Positions 32,505 through 42,017 of a stretch of DNA of 64,000 nucleotides are shown here, piece after piece. Positions within the stretch are counted from its first letter, which is position 1, and each line of letters starts with the position of its first letter. The stretch comes from Phytophthora quininea. Lineage: Eukaryota; Oomycota; Peronosporomycetes; Peronosporales; Peronosporaceae. A model generated the notes under the pieces. That model did no database searches. It was given only the letters and a program-made list of their open reading frames with translations, and had not been told where the DNA came from. The stretch covers positions 62,001 through 126,000 of the forward strand of contig JAAVTG010000561.1 of the NCBI GenBank assembly GCA_011947345.1, given 5' to 3'. A program made the position numbers and the translations under genes.

Positions 32505-33821
32505 CTACGTCTGCTGCTGCTGCTGAGCGCTGCTATCGACCTTAGCGAAAATGGCGCCCAGAGCGCTGATGCTGTCGTCGCCGCGACCGTGGAAGCCGAC
32601 CAACTGGAACCCTTTAGGTGCCGTCACAATGGCGCTGTTGTCCGTCGGGGTGCCGCCCTCCACCGTTCGGTCCTTGTTCGTCGTAAACTTTAGGTAGAAC
32701 AGGGTCGTGCGGCCGTCGCTCAAGAGAGAACCGCCGGCCTTGTCCCAATGCGCCTCCATGGACGTGATGTACTCGCCGGCTTCGAGCGCGAACTCGATCG
32801 GATCACCGCCGGTGCCGCCGTGGGAAAGCGTGCTCTCCGTCGGGTCCGACACCGACAGCGTCACCGCGTCGATCCGCTTGTCGGCTCGGATCGTAATGGA
32901 GCTCACCGTTTGTCCGGCGGCGGCCAAAGCCACGTCCGTGAAGCCGGCGCCGTGCGGTCCGCCGACTGCGTTGCTCAGATGCAGATCCGGGTTCAACGTC
33001 CACGAAAAAGTCGACGAGAGCGGCGGATGGTCCGACAGCGGCTTGCCGTCCTTCCCCATGAAGGCGTCGTTCTCGTTGTTCCACTTGTCTAGCGTCAGCG
33101 TGATGTAGTTATTGCCGCGATACATGATCTTGTCCACGACCTCACATTCGTTCGTCATGTTGGCCGTCTCGCACTTGATGGCCTCGGCGCCCTTCTTGGG
33201 AGCCTTTCCCTTGCGGACAGTCTCGATCCAGCCGTCCGTCAAGTTCTGGCCCTTGATGAACTCTCGGATGGTGTCGAGCTCGCGGGTGTAGCGGGTGTTG
33301 GTGTCGCCAAACACAATCACTGCGTTGTCGGCCGAGTTGGCGGTGATGTAGTCACTGACTTGCGCCAAGTTGGACGCACGCGCCTTCTGGTCGGCGTCGG
33401 TGGTGCCAGCGTCCGTGTGCAGGTTGTAGATGTCGATGGTGACGCCATCGGCGATCTGCACCCCGACAAACGTGAAGCCCTTGGGGGTCATGCAGTCGGC
33501 GCTGTCGGTGTTGCTGCACTCGTCCCACTTGACGCGGTCGAGGGCCGAGACATTGGAGAACGGGAAGTGCGAGAGCGTGTTGAGGCCACTGCCGAACGGC
33601 ACCCCGCCACTGGTCGGGGTCCGGTGCTCGTGCTTGTTCTTTGAGTAGAGCGCGGCGTGGTAGTTGAAGTCCTCTTGAACGTTGACGATGTCCCAGTCGC
33701 CGATGCGCTTGCCCATGTCGACGCTGTACGTCGACGGGTCGCCGCTAGACAACAGTGCGGGCAGTCCCGCCACGTTATAGCACATGACACTAAACGTGTT
33801 GGCTGCTTCCTGGAGCGCCAT
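32505..33821 (-). CDS. DNase-I-fold hydrolase 2 with jacalin-like lectin domain
   Basis: Intact. The preferred start is ATG 33819-33821 (MALQEAANTFSVMCYNVAGLP), as it lines up with its neighbours; the protein is 438 residues. The N-terminal 290 residues are the EEP domain (NVQEDF, GDTNTRY, LSDHPPLSSTFSW). It then has a complete jacalin-like beta-prism (GGPHGAGFTD, VSSITIRADKRIDAVTLSV, SHGGTGG, FQLVGFHGRGDDSISALGAIF). Jacalin domains bind sugars, so the enzyme may be targeted to glycans or glycolipids (inference). No secretion signal is seen. It is the reference full-length gene of this small family. Confidence 0.8.
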   Translation of the reverse strand: MALQEAANTFSVMCYNVAGLPALLSSGDPSTYSVDMGKRIGDWDIVNVQEDFNYHAALYSKNKHEHRTPTSGGVPFGSGLNTLSHFPFSNVSALDRVKWDECSNTDSADCMTPKGFTFVGVQIADGVTIDIYNLHTDAGTTDADQKARASNLAQVSDYITANSADNAVIVFGDTNTRYTRELDTIREFIKGQNLTDGWIETVRKGKAPKKGAEAIKCETANMTNECEVVDKIMYRGNNYITLTLDKWNNENDAFMGKDGKPLSDHPPLSSTFSWTLNPDLHLSNAVGGPHGAGFTDVALAAAGQTVSSITIRADKRIDAVTLSVSDPTESTLSHGGTGGDPIEFALEAGEYITSMEAHWDKAGGSLLSDGRTTLFYLKFTTNKDRTVEGGTPTDNSAIVTAPKGFQLVGFHGRGDDSISALGAIFAKVDSSAQQQQQT

Positions 33822-34375
33822 GGTTTCCGGAGTGCCTTCTTGTCGGAAGCGGGACGTGCGCACTCAATTGAGTATTGGAGAATGAGCGATGAGGAGTGCT
33901 CTGCGATGATAGCAAGCCACGGACACAACAACATGATCCATTTTTGTACTGTTCGAAATATACCTTTTCCCAAGTGCAATGCGATGCCTTTCCTGCGCTC
34001 GACCGGCTGGCAAACCTCGGAGTAGGTTCGCGATGGGCGTGCAACGCGGCAATGCTCTGTGTTGACTCGGATTAACAAATAATATTCATCGTAGTGTTAG
34101 TAAGGTATTAGTAACAGCGATAATGGCAAGAACGTCTTGCTGGGGACGGCACCCGACAAGCTTCCAACACCAACATTGATCAACATCAATGTCGCATTCG
34201 TTGTTGATGAAGATCTAGTCCCTTTCTTCAAATACCATGCCCACGTGGTTGTCATGCTTAAGTGATCAGGCAACTTTTAGCACAAAGCGATTATAATAGT
34301 CAACACAGCAAATTGCCTGCTCCCACATGACATTATGGAACACTTTGCGGGTCTCAGACTGCCGCAGCCACAGAA
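33822..34375. other. Spacer between hydrolase genes 2 and 3
   Basis: No supported gene. Only short mirror frames. The AT-rich part around 34060-34360 holds no recognised repeat. The promoter of gene 2 should lie at its left end. Confidence 0.5.
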
Positions 34376-35642
34376 TTATACCTTGGTCCAAATGGCGCCA
34401 AGGGCATCGATCTCATCGCCGTCTCGGCCGTGGAAAGCGCTAAGTTGAAACCCGTCCGGGGCAGACACCGTGGCGCTATCGTCCGTCGTGGTCCCCCCGA
34501 AAGAGTGTTGCCCAAGCTGGTGGTGAACTTGATGTAGAAAATGCGCGTGTGGCTGTTGTACTTGCCCCAATGCGCCTCCATCTTGGTGACATACTCGCCA
34601 GCGGACAGTGTCAAGGTTTTCGCGGTCCCGCCTGTTCCGCCGTGGGAGAACGTCGTAGCCGTGGGCGACGACACCGTCACACTAACGGCGTCCACTCGGG
34701 ACCCGGCTCGGATCGTGATCGAGCTCACCGTTTGCCCCGCTGCAGCGGACGCGACATCCGTGAACTGGTCTCCGTGTGGCCCGCCCACGGCGTTACTCAA
34801 GCGGATCGCTTCATTGAGCGACCACGAAAACGTCGACGACACCGGCGGGTGGTCGGAAAGCATATCGCCGTTGTCGTCGAGGAACGCGGCGTTCTCGTTG
34901 TTCCAGTTCTCGAGCGTCAGGGTGAGGTAGTTGTTGCCTCGGAACAGGATCTTGTCGACGACTTCGCACGTGTTGGTCATGTTGCTCTCTTCGCACACGA
35001 TGGCATCGGCTCCTTTCGTCGGGTATACTCCGTTGTGAACGTACTGGACCCAACCGTCCGTCAGGTTCTGGCCTTCGACGAACTCGCGGATGGTATCGAG
35101 CGACCGGGTGTACCTCGTGTTGGTGTCGCCCATGACGATCACGGCGTTGTCGGCCGAGTTGGCGGTGATGAACTCGCTGAGCTGCTCCAAATTGGACGCC
35201 CGCGCTTCTTCGTCGGCGGTGGTGGTGCCCGCGTCAGTGTGGAGGTTGTACAGGTCGAACGTGACACCGTCGGCCAGTTGGATCTCCAGGAACGTGAAAC
35301 CTTTGGGCGTCAAGCAGTCGGCTCCATCAAACGTCGAGCAGTCGTTCCACTTGGTGCGGGTCAAGTCGGTGGTGTTGCTGAACGAGAAATTGACAGCGTG
35401 TTGAGACCGTCGCCGAACGGCACCCCGCCGCTCGTGGCGGTGCGGTACTGGTGCGAGTTCTCCGAGTAGACGTAGGCGTGGTAGTTGAAATCCTCTTGGA
35501 CGTTAACGACGTCCCAGTTGCTGATGCGGCGGCCGATCTCGACGCTGTTCTCGGACGGATTGCCACTCGACAGCAGCTCCGGCAGCCCCGCCACGTTGTA
35601 GCTCATGACGCTGAACGAGTTCTCGACCAGAGACTGCAGCAT
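34376..35642 (-). CDS. DNase-I-fold hydrolase 3 with jacalin-like domain, two frame changes
   Basis: ATG 35640-35642 (MLQSLVENSFSVMSYNVAGLP). Same layout as gene 2: VNVQEDFNYH, GDTNTRY, LSDHPPVSS, GGPHGDQFTD and the jacalin end FQLSAFHGRDGDEIDALGAIW, with the stop at 34376-34378. The frame changes near 35,395 and at a six-C run near 34,497 (ahead of the GGTTTDD segment). If the second change is real the protein runs on to 34354 with an unrelated end. The 5' side is bordered by Fanzor copy 2, whose 3' end lies 168 bp upstream of the start codon. Confidence 0.72.
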
Positions 35643-35817
35643 TTCTAATGCTATAACCACTTGAGCTGGAGACGGTCACTTGATGAATGACTTTCAAATG
35701 GCAAGACATCTTGGTGACCACTGCAGCCCCGACAGACACTGCAACGTGGTGGAGACAGTTGCAAACGCGCAGTGTCCGATAAAAGAGTCCGATTAGAACT
35801 TTTATATAGCAGAGGTT

Positions 35818-35939
35818 CTACCGACTCGTGTACGTTGTACGGTGTTCTTCTTCCGAGCCGGCGTCCGATGGTGCAGCCCCACTCTCCACCAGCCATTCAG
35901 CTGCACAGTCCCCTCAAAGGAGACCTCGGTTGCTTGAGA
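35818..35939 (-). ncRNA. Putative Fanzor guide RNA, copy 2
   Basis: Same 122-bp structured 3' segment as in copy 1, including the CCGAG/CTCGG, GTCTCC/GGGGAC and GTGCAGC/GCTGCAC pairings, with no change in the paired bases. Confidence 0.5.
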
Positions 35940-38012
35940 TTATGGAGATGATCTGCGAAGTCGCACTGGCCGCGCTCCTTCGCTGTACTGAAGCTCACAC
36001 AGTGCCACATCCAAGATGTTCCTCGAAGCGTTCACGTCCCTGTTGACGGTTTGGCCGCAGCCACCATCTCTGCGTCGACAATGGAAGACCTTGTGCACAG
36101 CAACGGACCGCACGACGTCGTCGCGGCAGCGACGCTTGGTTCGTTGGTTCTCCATTCGCTCTGGACTGGAGCAGCCGTGGTGCATCTGGCTCGTCAGGTA
36201 CTCGTCGGTGGACTTGACGTCGCAGTAGTGAGCGAGCATGCGCTCCAAGCGCTTCACCGATCCGGGCGTTTTCTTCTTGATGATGCCCGCGGAGTTGGTG
36301 GCAGCCCAGTTCCCGAAAGCAACCAGAGTGCGCTGGCTGCTGTTGCCGGCCAGATCGTTGCAGACCTTCTTCAAGTTTTTGTCGGCTAGCATGCTCCGAC
36401 GAAATCGCAGATTCCTGAACGTCTTTTGCATAAAGAACGTCAGTAGTTTGTCGAGTTTGGGAACAACGTAGCGGATGTGCTCCTTCAAGGTCTCCAAAGA
36501 GGCCGTCTTCTTGGTTGGTATGTTCTTGAGTGTTGTCTGGATGTCGGAGGCCCTTGCAATCTTGCGCTGGATGCGCTTGGTGCTACGTCTGTAGCTGCTG
36601 TCCCCGTAAAACTTAGTCGACGGGTAATGTACTATTTCATCAGACAGCGTGTGCGTGCTGACGTCGAATCTCGCGGCAGTAAACATGTCGGTGCTGCCGG
36701 GGTCTAGGCTCCACACGACATCGTAGTCTTCGAGACGCCGAGGTGGTGGCTCCGCTGGCGCCTCCGGTTTTTCCGATGCAGAGTAATACTGACACCTTTC
36801 CCGTTCGTTGCCAGCTCGCAGTGGAAGTGAAGACCGCTCTTCTCAAAGCTCGCAACACGAAATAGTTTACGCCACCACAGTTCCGCGACTGAGCCCCAAA
36901 CTTTGAAGCTCTCACCAAGAGTAACCAATTGCCCGCTTGAGGTCACCACGGTCATGCTCCGGTCCAACGTGCTGCACTGAAGCAGGTCCCTCAGCCCCGT
37001 CGAGTTAATGTGCGCGTAAGCACAGCGGAAGCCCTGTTTCGTCGGTACCAAGCTGAACGTTCGGATGGCCTGGAACTTGGTTTTTTGCTGTTCTTCTCGT
37101 TTGCTGTCTCCACGGCAGAAAGGATGGTTGAGTAGAGCGGTAGCAGCGCTTGTGTACTCCAGTTGATCTTGCCTTCCCGGTCTCGAGGAACCAGTCTTCG
37201 GACCTCGGTAGCTGCGTCGTGGTTCAACTTACAAACAGCACAGTCAGGAGGTAGAGCCTTCTTCTTGCGTTTCTTAGTGCGGCAGGACTGGCACAGCCTT
37301 CTCGTGTAGACGTCATCCATTGCACCTTTGACGATATCCGTCGCGTCACCGCATTTCTTGTTGTACTTGGCAAATACGTACAGTCGAAGCCGACGGCCGA
37401 TGTTCCGTGTCACGCTGAGTCGGGTTGCCTTCGCCATTTGCTCTGCTGCGGAGCCGTAAAGCCCTGGTTAATATACCTGCCGTTGATGGCAGGTATATCA
37501 CCTCGAAGTGACACGTATTCTTGCACTGCGGTCTCGAAATGTATGTCGCTAGAATCAGCTCCGGTGATAGTCTCGAGGTACTGGGCGGTCGTTTTGCCCA
37601 CACGTTTGGGGTCAGACAACGCAGCAAGACACTTGCGGAAGAACGGCTTGGTCAGCTCAACAAGCTGACCGTTGGACGCCAGCGTGTTGATGACATAAAA
37701 GTCGGCGAGAAGATATCCCTCTGCAACAACTCTGTTCATCGTCTTCAGGACGTCCTCCCACGGAAGCGAGAGCGCCTCGTCCGTACAAACCGCGCGCAAT
37801 GTTGATTTCCTGCTGACAAAGTTGTACGTTGCGTTGACTGCTATACGGCGCGCGGCGTCGGGACGTGCGCCGGCTCTACTTGGGCGTTCGGCTCGATTGG
37901 GTGGCGTGTTCTCGTCAGTGCGTCGACGCTTGGACTCTGGCTCAGCTTCTGTGGAAGGAGACTGACATTGGCAGCCGCCACCGGGGTCGGGGGATCCAGG
38001 TGGGCCTGGCAT
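35940..38012 (-). pseudogene. Fanzor RNA-guided nuclease gene, copy 2
   Basis: ATG at 38010-38012, stop at 35940. Same four frame segments as copy 1 (38012-37410, 37467-36991, 37087-36704, 36780-35940). Differences from copy 1 in the RuvC part include VCNDLAGN for VCYDLAGN, RRCRDDVV for RRCRDNVV and a Ser for Pro just before the end. All RuvC Asp residues and the zinc-finger cysteines are kept. The change of frame at the six-A run (37082-37087 as T6 on the plus strand) is the same. Confidence 0.85.
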
Positions 38013-38165
38013 GTTCGGCGCAAATTGCAGAATGACCAAGTTCGCTAGCTTTGATCGCGTCCGCAGGAAACCTTCGGCTGGCTTCGTTCGAGCAGCGCAG
38101 CGAAGGCTGTAGATGGCATGCCTTCAAAAGCGCGTTTGCGCGCGCAGGGTTTCCGTTTTGAATGA

Positions 38166-38375
38166 GACCGTATTATCCGGACGTCCGTTTTCTACCATGA
38201 CAATACTCCAAACGCTATTGACCGGATACAGTGCGACCCAGATCCAAGTGCTGGCTGCGGCTGGTATCCTGCAGCTCACTTGGCAAAAGCTCGCGGACCT
38301 GACACTTGCTCTGCTGCCACGGGCTTCTTCATCGACCCGAAGGACTTGCCGGACGACGGCTACGGCCTGATCCAG
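38166..38375 (+). pseudogene. N-terminal exon fragment of an EF-hand cation exchanger
   Basis: Open plus-strand stretch that reads like a real exon. It has a luminal Cys-rich segment (CDPDPSAGCGWYPAAH, then a Cys) and GFFIDPKDLPDDGYGLIQ, ending at a CAG/GTGCTT donor-like border (38375/38376). Such a segment precedes the first membrane helix in NCX-like exchangers with EF hands (moderate recognition). No membrane helices follow; downstream is unrelated AT-rich DNA. It points toward the C-terminal fragment at 38846-39649, which lies on the other strand. Confidence 0.4.
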
Positions 38376-38845
38376 GTGCTTCCAAGTATAAATCTGTTTC
38401 TTCAGACGAGTTCAAGCAGCAATACGCGTAATGTACGCATCAAAGTCCGATAGAACTCGATCTCACTGGGTGAATATGGCAGCAATTCCACAAAGTTTGG
38501 CATTGGCAAATGCTTTATTCAATGATTACACTGCACTCTATTACGGCAGCCTGCATACAATCGTGAACCTAGCATTGACACCAACTGCGCAGATGCTCAA
38601 TAACTTGACACCAATAAAGAAGTTGTAATTGTAGCAACAGCCAATTCACAATAAAGGTTCCCGGGGCTCAGCACAGCACTTGTAGTGTGCTATTCAATAC
38701 GTGACGCGAAAAAGGTTTTTGACGACCATTACTTCGGAGTTATGTGCACGCACAGCAGACCTCAGCAACAATCGGAAAACTGGAGCAACGCCACTTTATA
38801 ACACAGACCCACGTACGGATCTCAAACGAAGACACTGGGGCCGCC
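38376..38845. other. Spacer between the exchanger fragments
   Basis: AT-rich, no supported gene. Short frames are present on both strands only. Confidence 0.4.
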
Positions 38846-39649
38846 TTAGTCCATGCCGAGCACGTTCTCCAGCAAGAACACCAGGAAGATCGACAGCGGG
38901 TACAGACACAGCACAATCAGGCCGTCCAGGAGGCGCTGGGTCTTGTGCATGGCGATGTAGCCGATGGCCAGCTCCACGAACAGAATCGAGATGGTCTCGG
39001 CCGAGAACTCCCACACCAGACCGCCGCTCTTGAACGACATAAGCGCCGCGAAGATGCCGAGGCAGAAGGTGTTGTTCATCCACGCAGCGCCCAGGAGCGC
39101 CGCCACCGAGATGGAGATCGTCTTGAACGTCTTCTTCTGCGCGTAGTTGTAGGCAGCGATCAGCTTGCTGGTGTTCGAGGCCAGCGGTGCCACCACGAAC
39201 GACACGTAGAAGGCCGGGATGCCTGTGCGAGCACCCACCTCCGAGAGCACGTCCACCATCGGGTAGGAAAACAGCAGCACCAAAGCCGTGCCCAGGAACA
39301 TCATGTACGCCGAACGGATCTTGATCTTCTTCTGCTGCTCGTGGATCGACAGGTTGACGAGGTCCTCGGGCATCTCCTCCTCCTCTTCGTCGTCCTCGTC
39401 CTCGGCAGGCGGGATGGCAAGCGAGTACTGCTGCTCCACCACCACACGCTGCATCGAGACAGATGAGCGTCCCTGGAGTTCGTCCTCGTACTTGGCCAGC
39501 AGGTAGCGCAGCGTCGCCTCCACGAGCTCGTTGAACTCGATGAAGCCGCTCTTATCCTTGTCGGTCGCAGACATCCATCTCTCAGCTTCGTCGCGGGAGA
39601 CGTTCTCGCCCAAGTCCATGAAGAAGACCTGGAGCTCAGCCAACATCAT
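38846..39649 (-). pseudogene. C-terminal half of EF-hand Na+/Ca2+ exchanger-like protein
   Basis: From the first ATG (39647-39649) to the stop at 38846-38848, 267 residues. It has an EF-hand calcium loop (DKDKSGFIEFNE) then an acidic loop, then five or so membrane segments with the second exchanger repeat (PAFYVSFVVAPLASNTSKLIAA, LLGAAWMNNTFCLGIFAALM) and a last helix (LYPLSIFLVFLLENVLG). This is the back half of a plant NCL-like cation/Ca2+ exchanger. The first exchanger repeat is missing: Fanzor copy 3 with its flank begins only 21 bp upstream of the ATG. It is therefore 5'-truncated, unless an upstream exon lies across the insertion. Confidence 0.7.
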
Positions 39650-39758
39650 TTAAAAAGGCAACTCACCAACCTGCGCTGCTCGAACGAAGCCAGCCGAAGG
39701 TTTCCTGCGGACGCGATCAAAGCTAGCGAACTTGGTCATTCTGCAATTTGCGCCGAAC

Positions 39759-41831
39759 ATGCCAGGCCCACCTGGATCCCCCGACCCCGGTGGCGGCTGC
39801 CAATGTCAGTCTCCTTCCACAGAAGCTGAGCCAGAGTCCAAGCGTCGACGCACTGACGAGAACACGCCACCCAATCGAGCCGAACGCCCAAGTAGAGCCG
39901 GCGCACGTCCCGACGCCGCGCGCCGTATAGCAGTCAACGCAACGTACAACTTTGTCAGCAGGAAATCAACATTGCGCGCGGTTTGTACGGACGAGGCGCT
40001 CTCGCTTCCGTGGGAGGACGTCCTGAAGACGATGAACAGAGTTGTTGCAGAGGGATATCTTCTCGCCGACTTTTATGTCATCAACACGCTGGCGTCCAAC
40101 GGTCAGCTTGTTGAGCTGACCAAGCCGTTCTTCCGCAAGTGTCTTGCTGCGTTGTCTGACCCCAAACGTGTGGGCAAAACGACCGCCCAGTACCTCGAGA
40201 CTATCACCGGAGCTGATTCTAGCGACATACATTTCGAGACCGCAGTGCAAGAATACGTGTCACTTCGAGGTGATATACCTGCCATCAACGGCAGGTATAT
40301 TAACCAGGGCTTTACGGCTCCGCAGCAGAGCAAATGGCGAAGGCAACCCGACTCAGCGTGACACGGAACATCGGCCGTCGGCTTCGACTGTACGTATTTG
40401 CCAAGTACAACAAGAAATGCGGTGACGCGACGGATATCGTCAAAGGTGCAATGGATGACGTCTACACGAGAAGGCTGTGCCAGTCCTGCCGCACTAAGAA
40501 ACGCAAGAAGAAGGCTCTACCTCCTGACTGTGCTGTTTGTAAGTTGAACCACGACGCAGCTACCGAGGTCCGAAGACTGGTTCCTCGAGACCGGGAAGGC
40601 AAGATCAACTGGAGTACACAAGCGCTGCTACCGCTCTACTCAACCATCCTTTCTGCCGTGGAGACAGCAAACGAGAAGAACAGCAAAAAACCAAGTTCCA
40701 GGCCATCCGAACGTTCAGCTTGGTACCGACGAAACAGGGCTTCCGCTGTGCTTACGCGCACATTAACTCGACGGGGCTGAGGGACCTGCTTCAGTGCAGC
40801 ACGTTGGACCGGAGCATGACCGTGGTGACCTCAAGCGGGCAATTGGTTACTCTTGGTGAGAGCTTCAAAGTTTGGGGCTCAGTCGCGGAACTGTGGTGGC
40901 GTAAACTATTTCGTGTTGCGAGCTTTGAGAAGAGCGGTCTTCACTTCCACTGCGAGCTGGCAACGAACGGGAAAGGTGTCAGTATTACTCTGCATCGGAA
41001 AAACCGGAGGCGCCAGCGGAGCCACCACCTCGGCGTCTCGAAGACTACGATGTCGTGTGGAGCCTAGACCCCGGCAGCACCGACATGTTTACTGCCGCGA
41101 GATTCGACGTCAGCACGCACACGCTGTCTGATGAAATAGTACATTACCCGTCGACTAAGTTTTACGGGGACAGCAGCTACAGACGTAGCACCAAGCGCAT
41201 CCAGCGCAAGATTGCAAGGGCCTCCGACATCCAGACAACACTCAAGAACATACCAACCAAGAAGACGGCCTCTTTGGAGACCTTGAAGGAGCACATCCGC
41301 TACGTTGTTCCCAAACTCGACAAACTACTGACGTTCTTTATGCAAAAGACGTTCAGGAATCTGCGATTTCGTCGGAGCATGCTAGCCGACAAAAACTTGA
41401 AGAAGGTCTGCAACGATCTGGCCGGCAACAGCAGCCAGCGCACTCTGGTTGCTTTCGGGAACTGGGCTGCCACCAACTCCGCGGGCATCATCAAGAAGAA
41501 AACGCCCGGATCGGTGAAGCGCTTGGAGCGCATGCTCGCTCACTACTGCGACGTCAAGTCCACCGACGAGTACCTGACGAGCCAGATGCACCACGGCTGC
41601 TCCAGTCCAGAGCGAATGGAGAACCAACGAACCAAGCGTCGCTGCCGCGACAACGTCGTGCGGTCCGTTGCTGTGCACACGGTCTTCCATTGTCGACGCA
41701 GAGATGGTGGCTGCGGCCAAACCGTCAACAGGGACGTGAACGCTTCGAGGAACATCTTGGATGTGGCACTGTGTGAGCTTCAGTACAGCGAAGGAGCGCG
41801 GCCAGTGCGACTTCGCAGGCCATCTCCATAA
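39759..41831 (+). pseudogene. Fanzor RNA-guided nuclease gene, copy 3
   Basis: ATG at 39759, stop at 41829-41831. Frame segments as in copy 1: 39759-40361, 40304-40780, 40684-41067 and about 40990-41831. It shares VCNDLAGN, a synonymous variant in the DEYLTS region and the Ala in ETAVQEY with copy 2, and differs uniquely by VHTVFH for VHKVFH before the zinc finger. RuvC Asp residues and cysteines are all present. The sequence is slightly closer to copy 2 than to copy 1. Confidence 0.85.
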
Positions 41832-41953
41832 TCTCAAGCAACCGAGGTCTCCTTTGAGGGGACTGTGCAGCTGAATGGCTGGTGGAGAGTGGGGCTGCAC
41901 CATCGGACGCCGGCTCGGAAGAAGAACACCGTACAACGTACACGAGTCGGTAG
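41832..41953 (+). ncRNA. Putative Fanzor guide RNA, copy 3
   Basis: Third instance of the conserved 3' structured segment. Paired bases are identical to copies 1 and 2. Confidence 0.5.
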
Positions 41954-42017
41954 AACCTCTGTTTAGTGGAATCTCGACTAAACGTTCTTGGTTCTCAAAT
42001 ATAAAAATTACAGAAAA

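Larger units (their letters stand above)
35810..38100 (-). mobile_element. Fanzor element copy 2 with shared flank (2,291 bp)
   Basis: The core 35818-38047 equals the 2,230-bp element of copy 1 in reverse orientation. Compared with copy 3 the match extends a further 53 bp on the 5' side (to 38100) and 8 bp on the 3' side (to 35810), both absent from copy 1. Copies 2 and 3 therefore share former host flank and are duplicates of one insertion. They face each other as a 2.3-kb inverted repeat with a 1.57-kb spacer. Confidence 0.9.
39671..41961 (+). mobile_element. Fanzor element copy 3 with shared flank (2,291 bp)
   Basis: Core 39724-41953 is the 2,230-bp element. The additional 53 bp (39671-39723) and 8 bp (41954-41961) match copy 2 only. 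Flanks beyond differ from both other copies. It lies between the truncated exchanger and the start of XPG. Confidence 0.9.
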
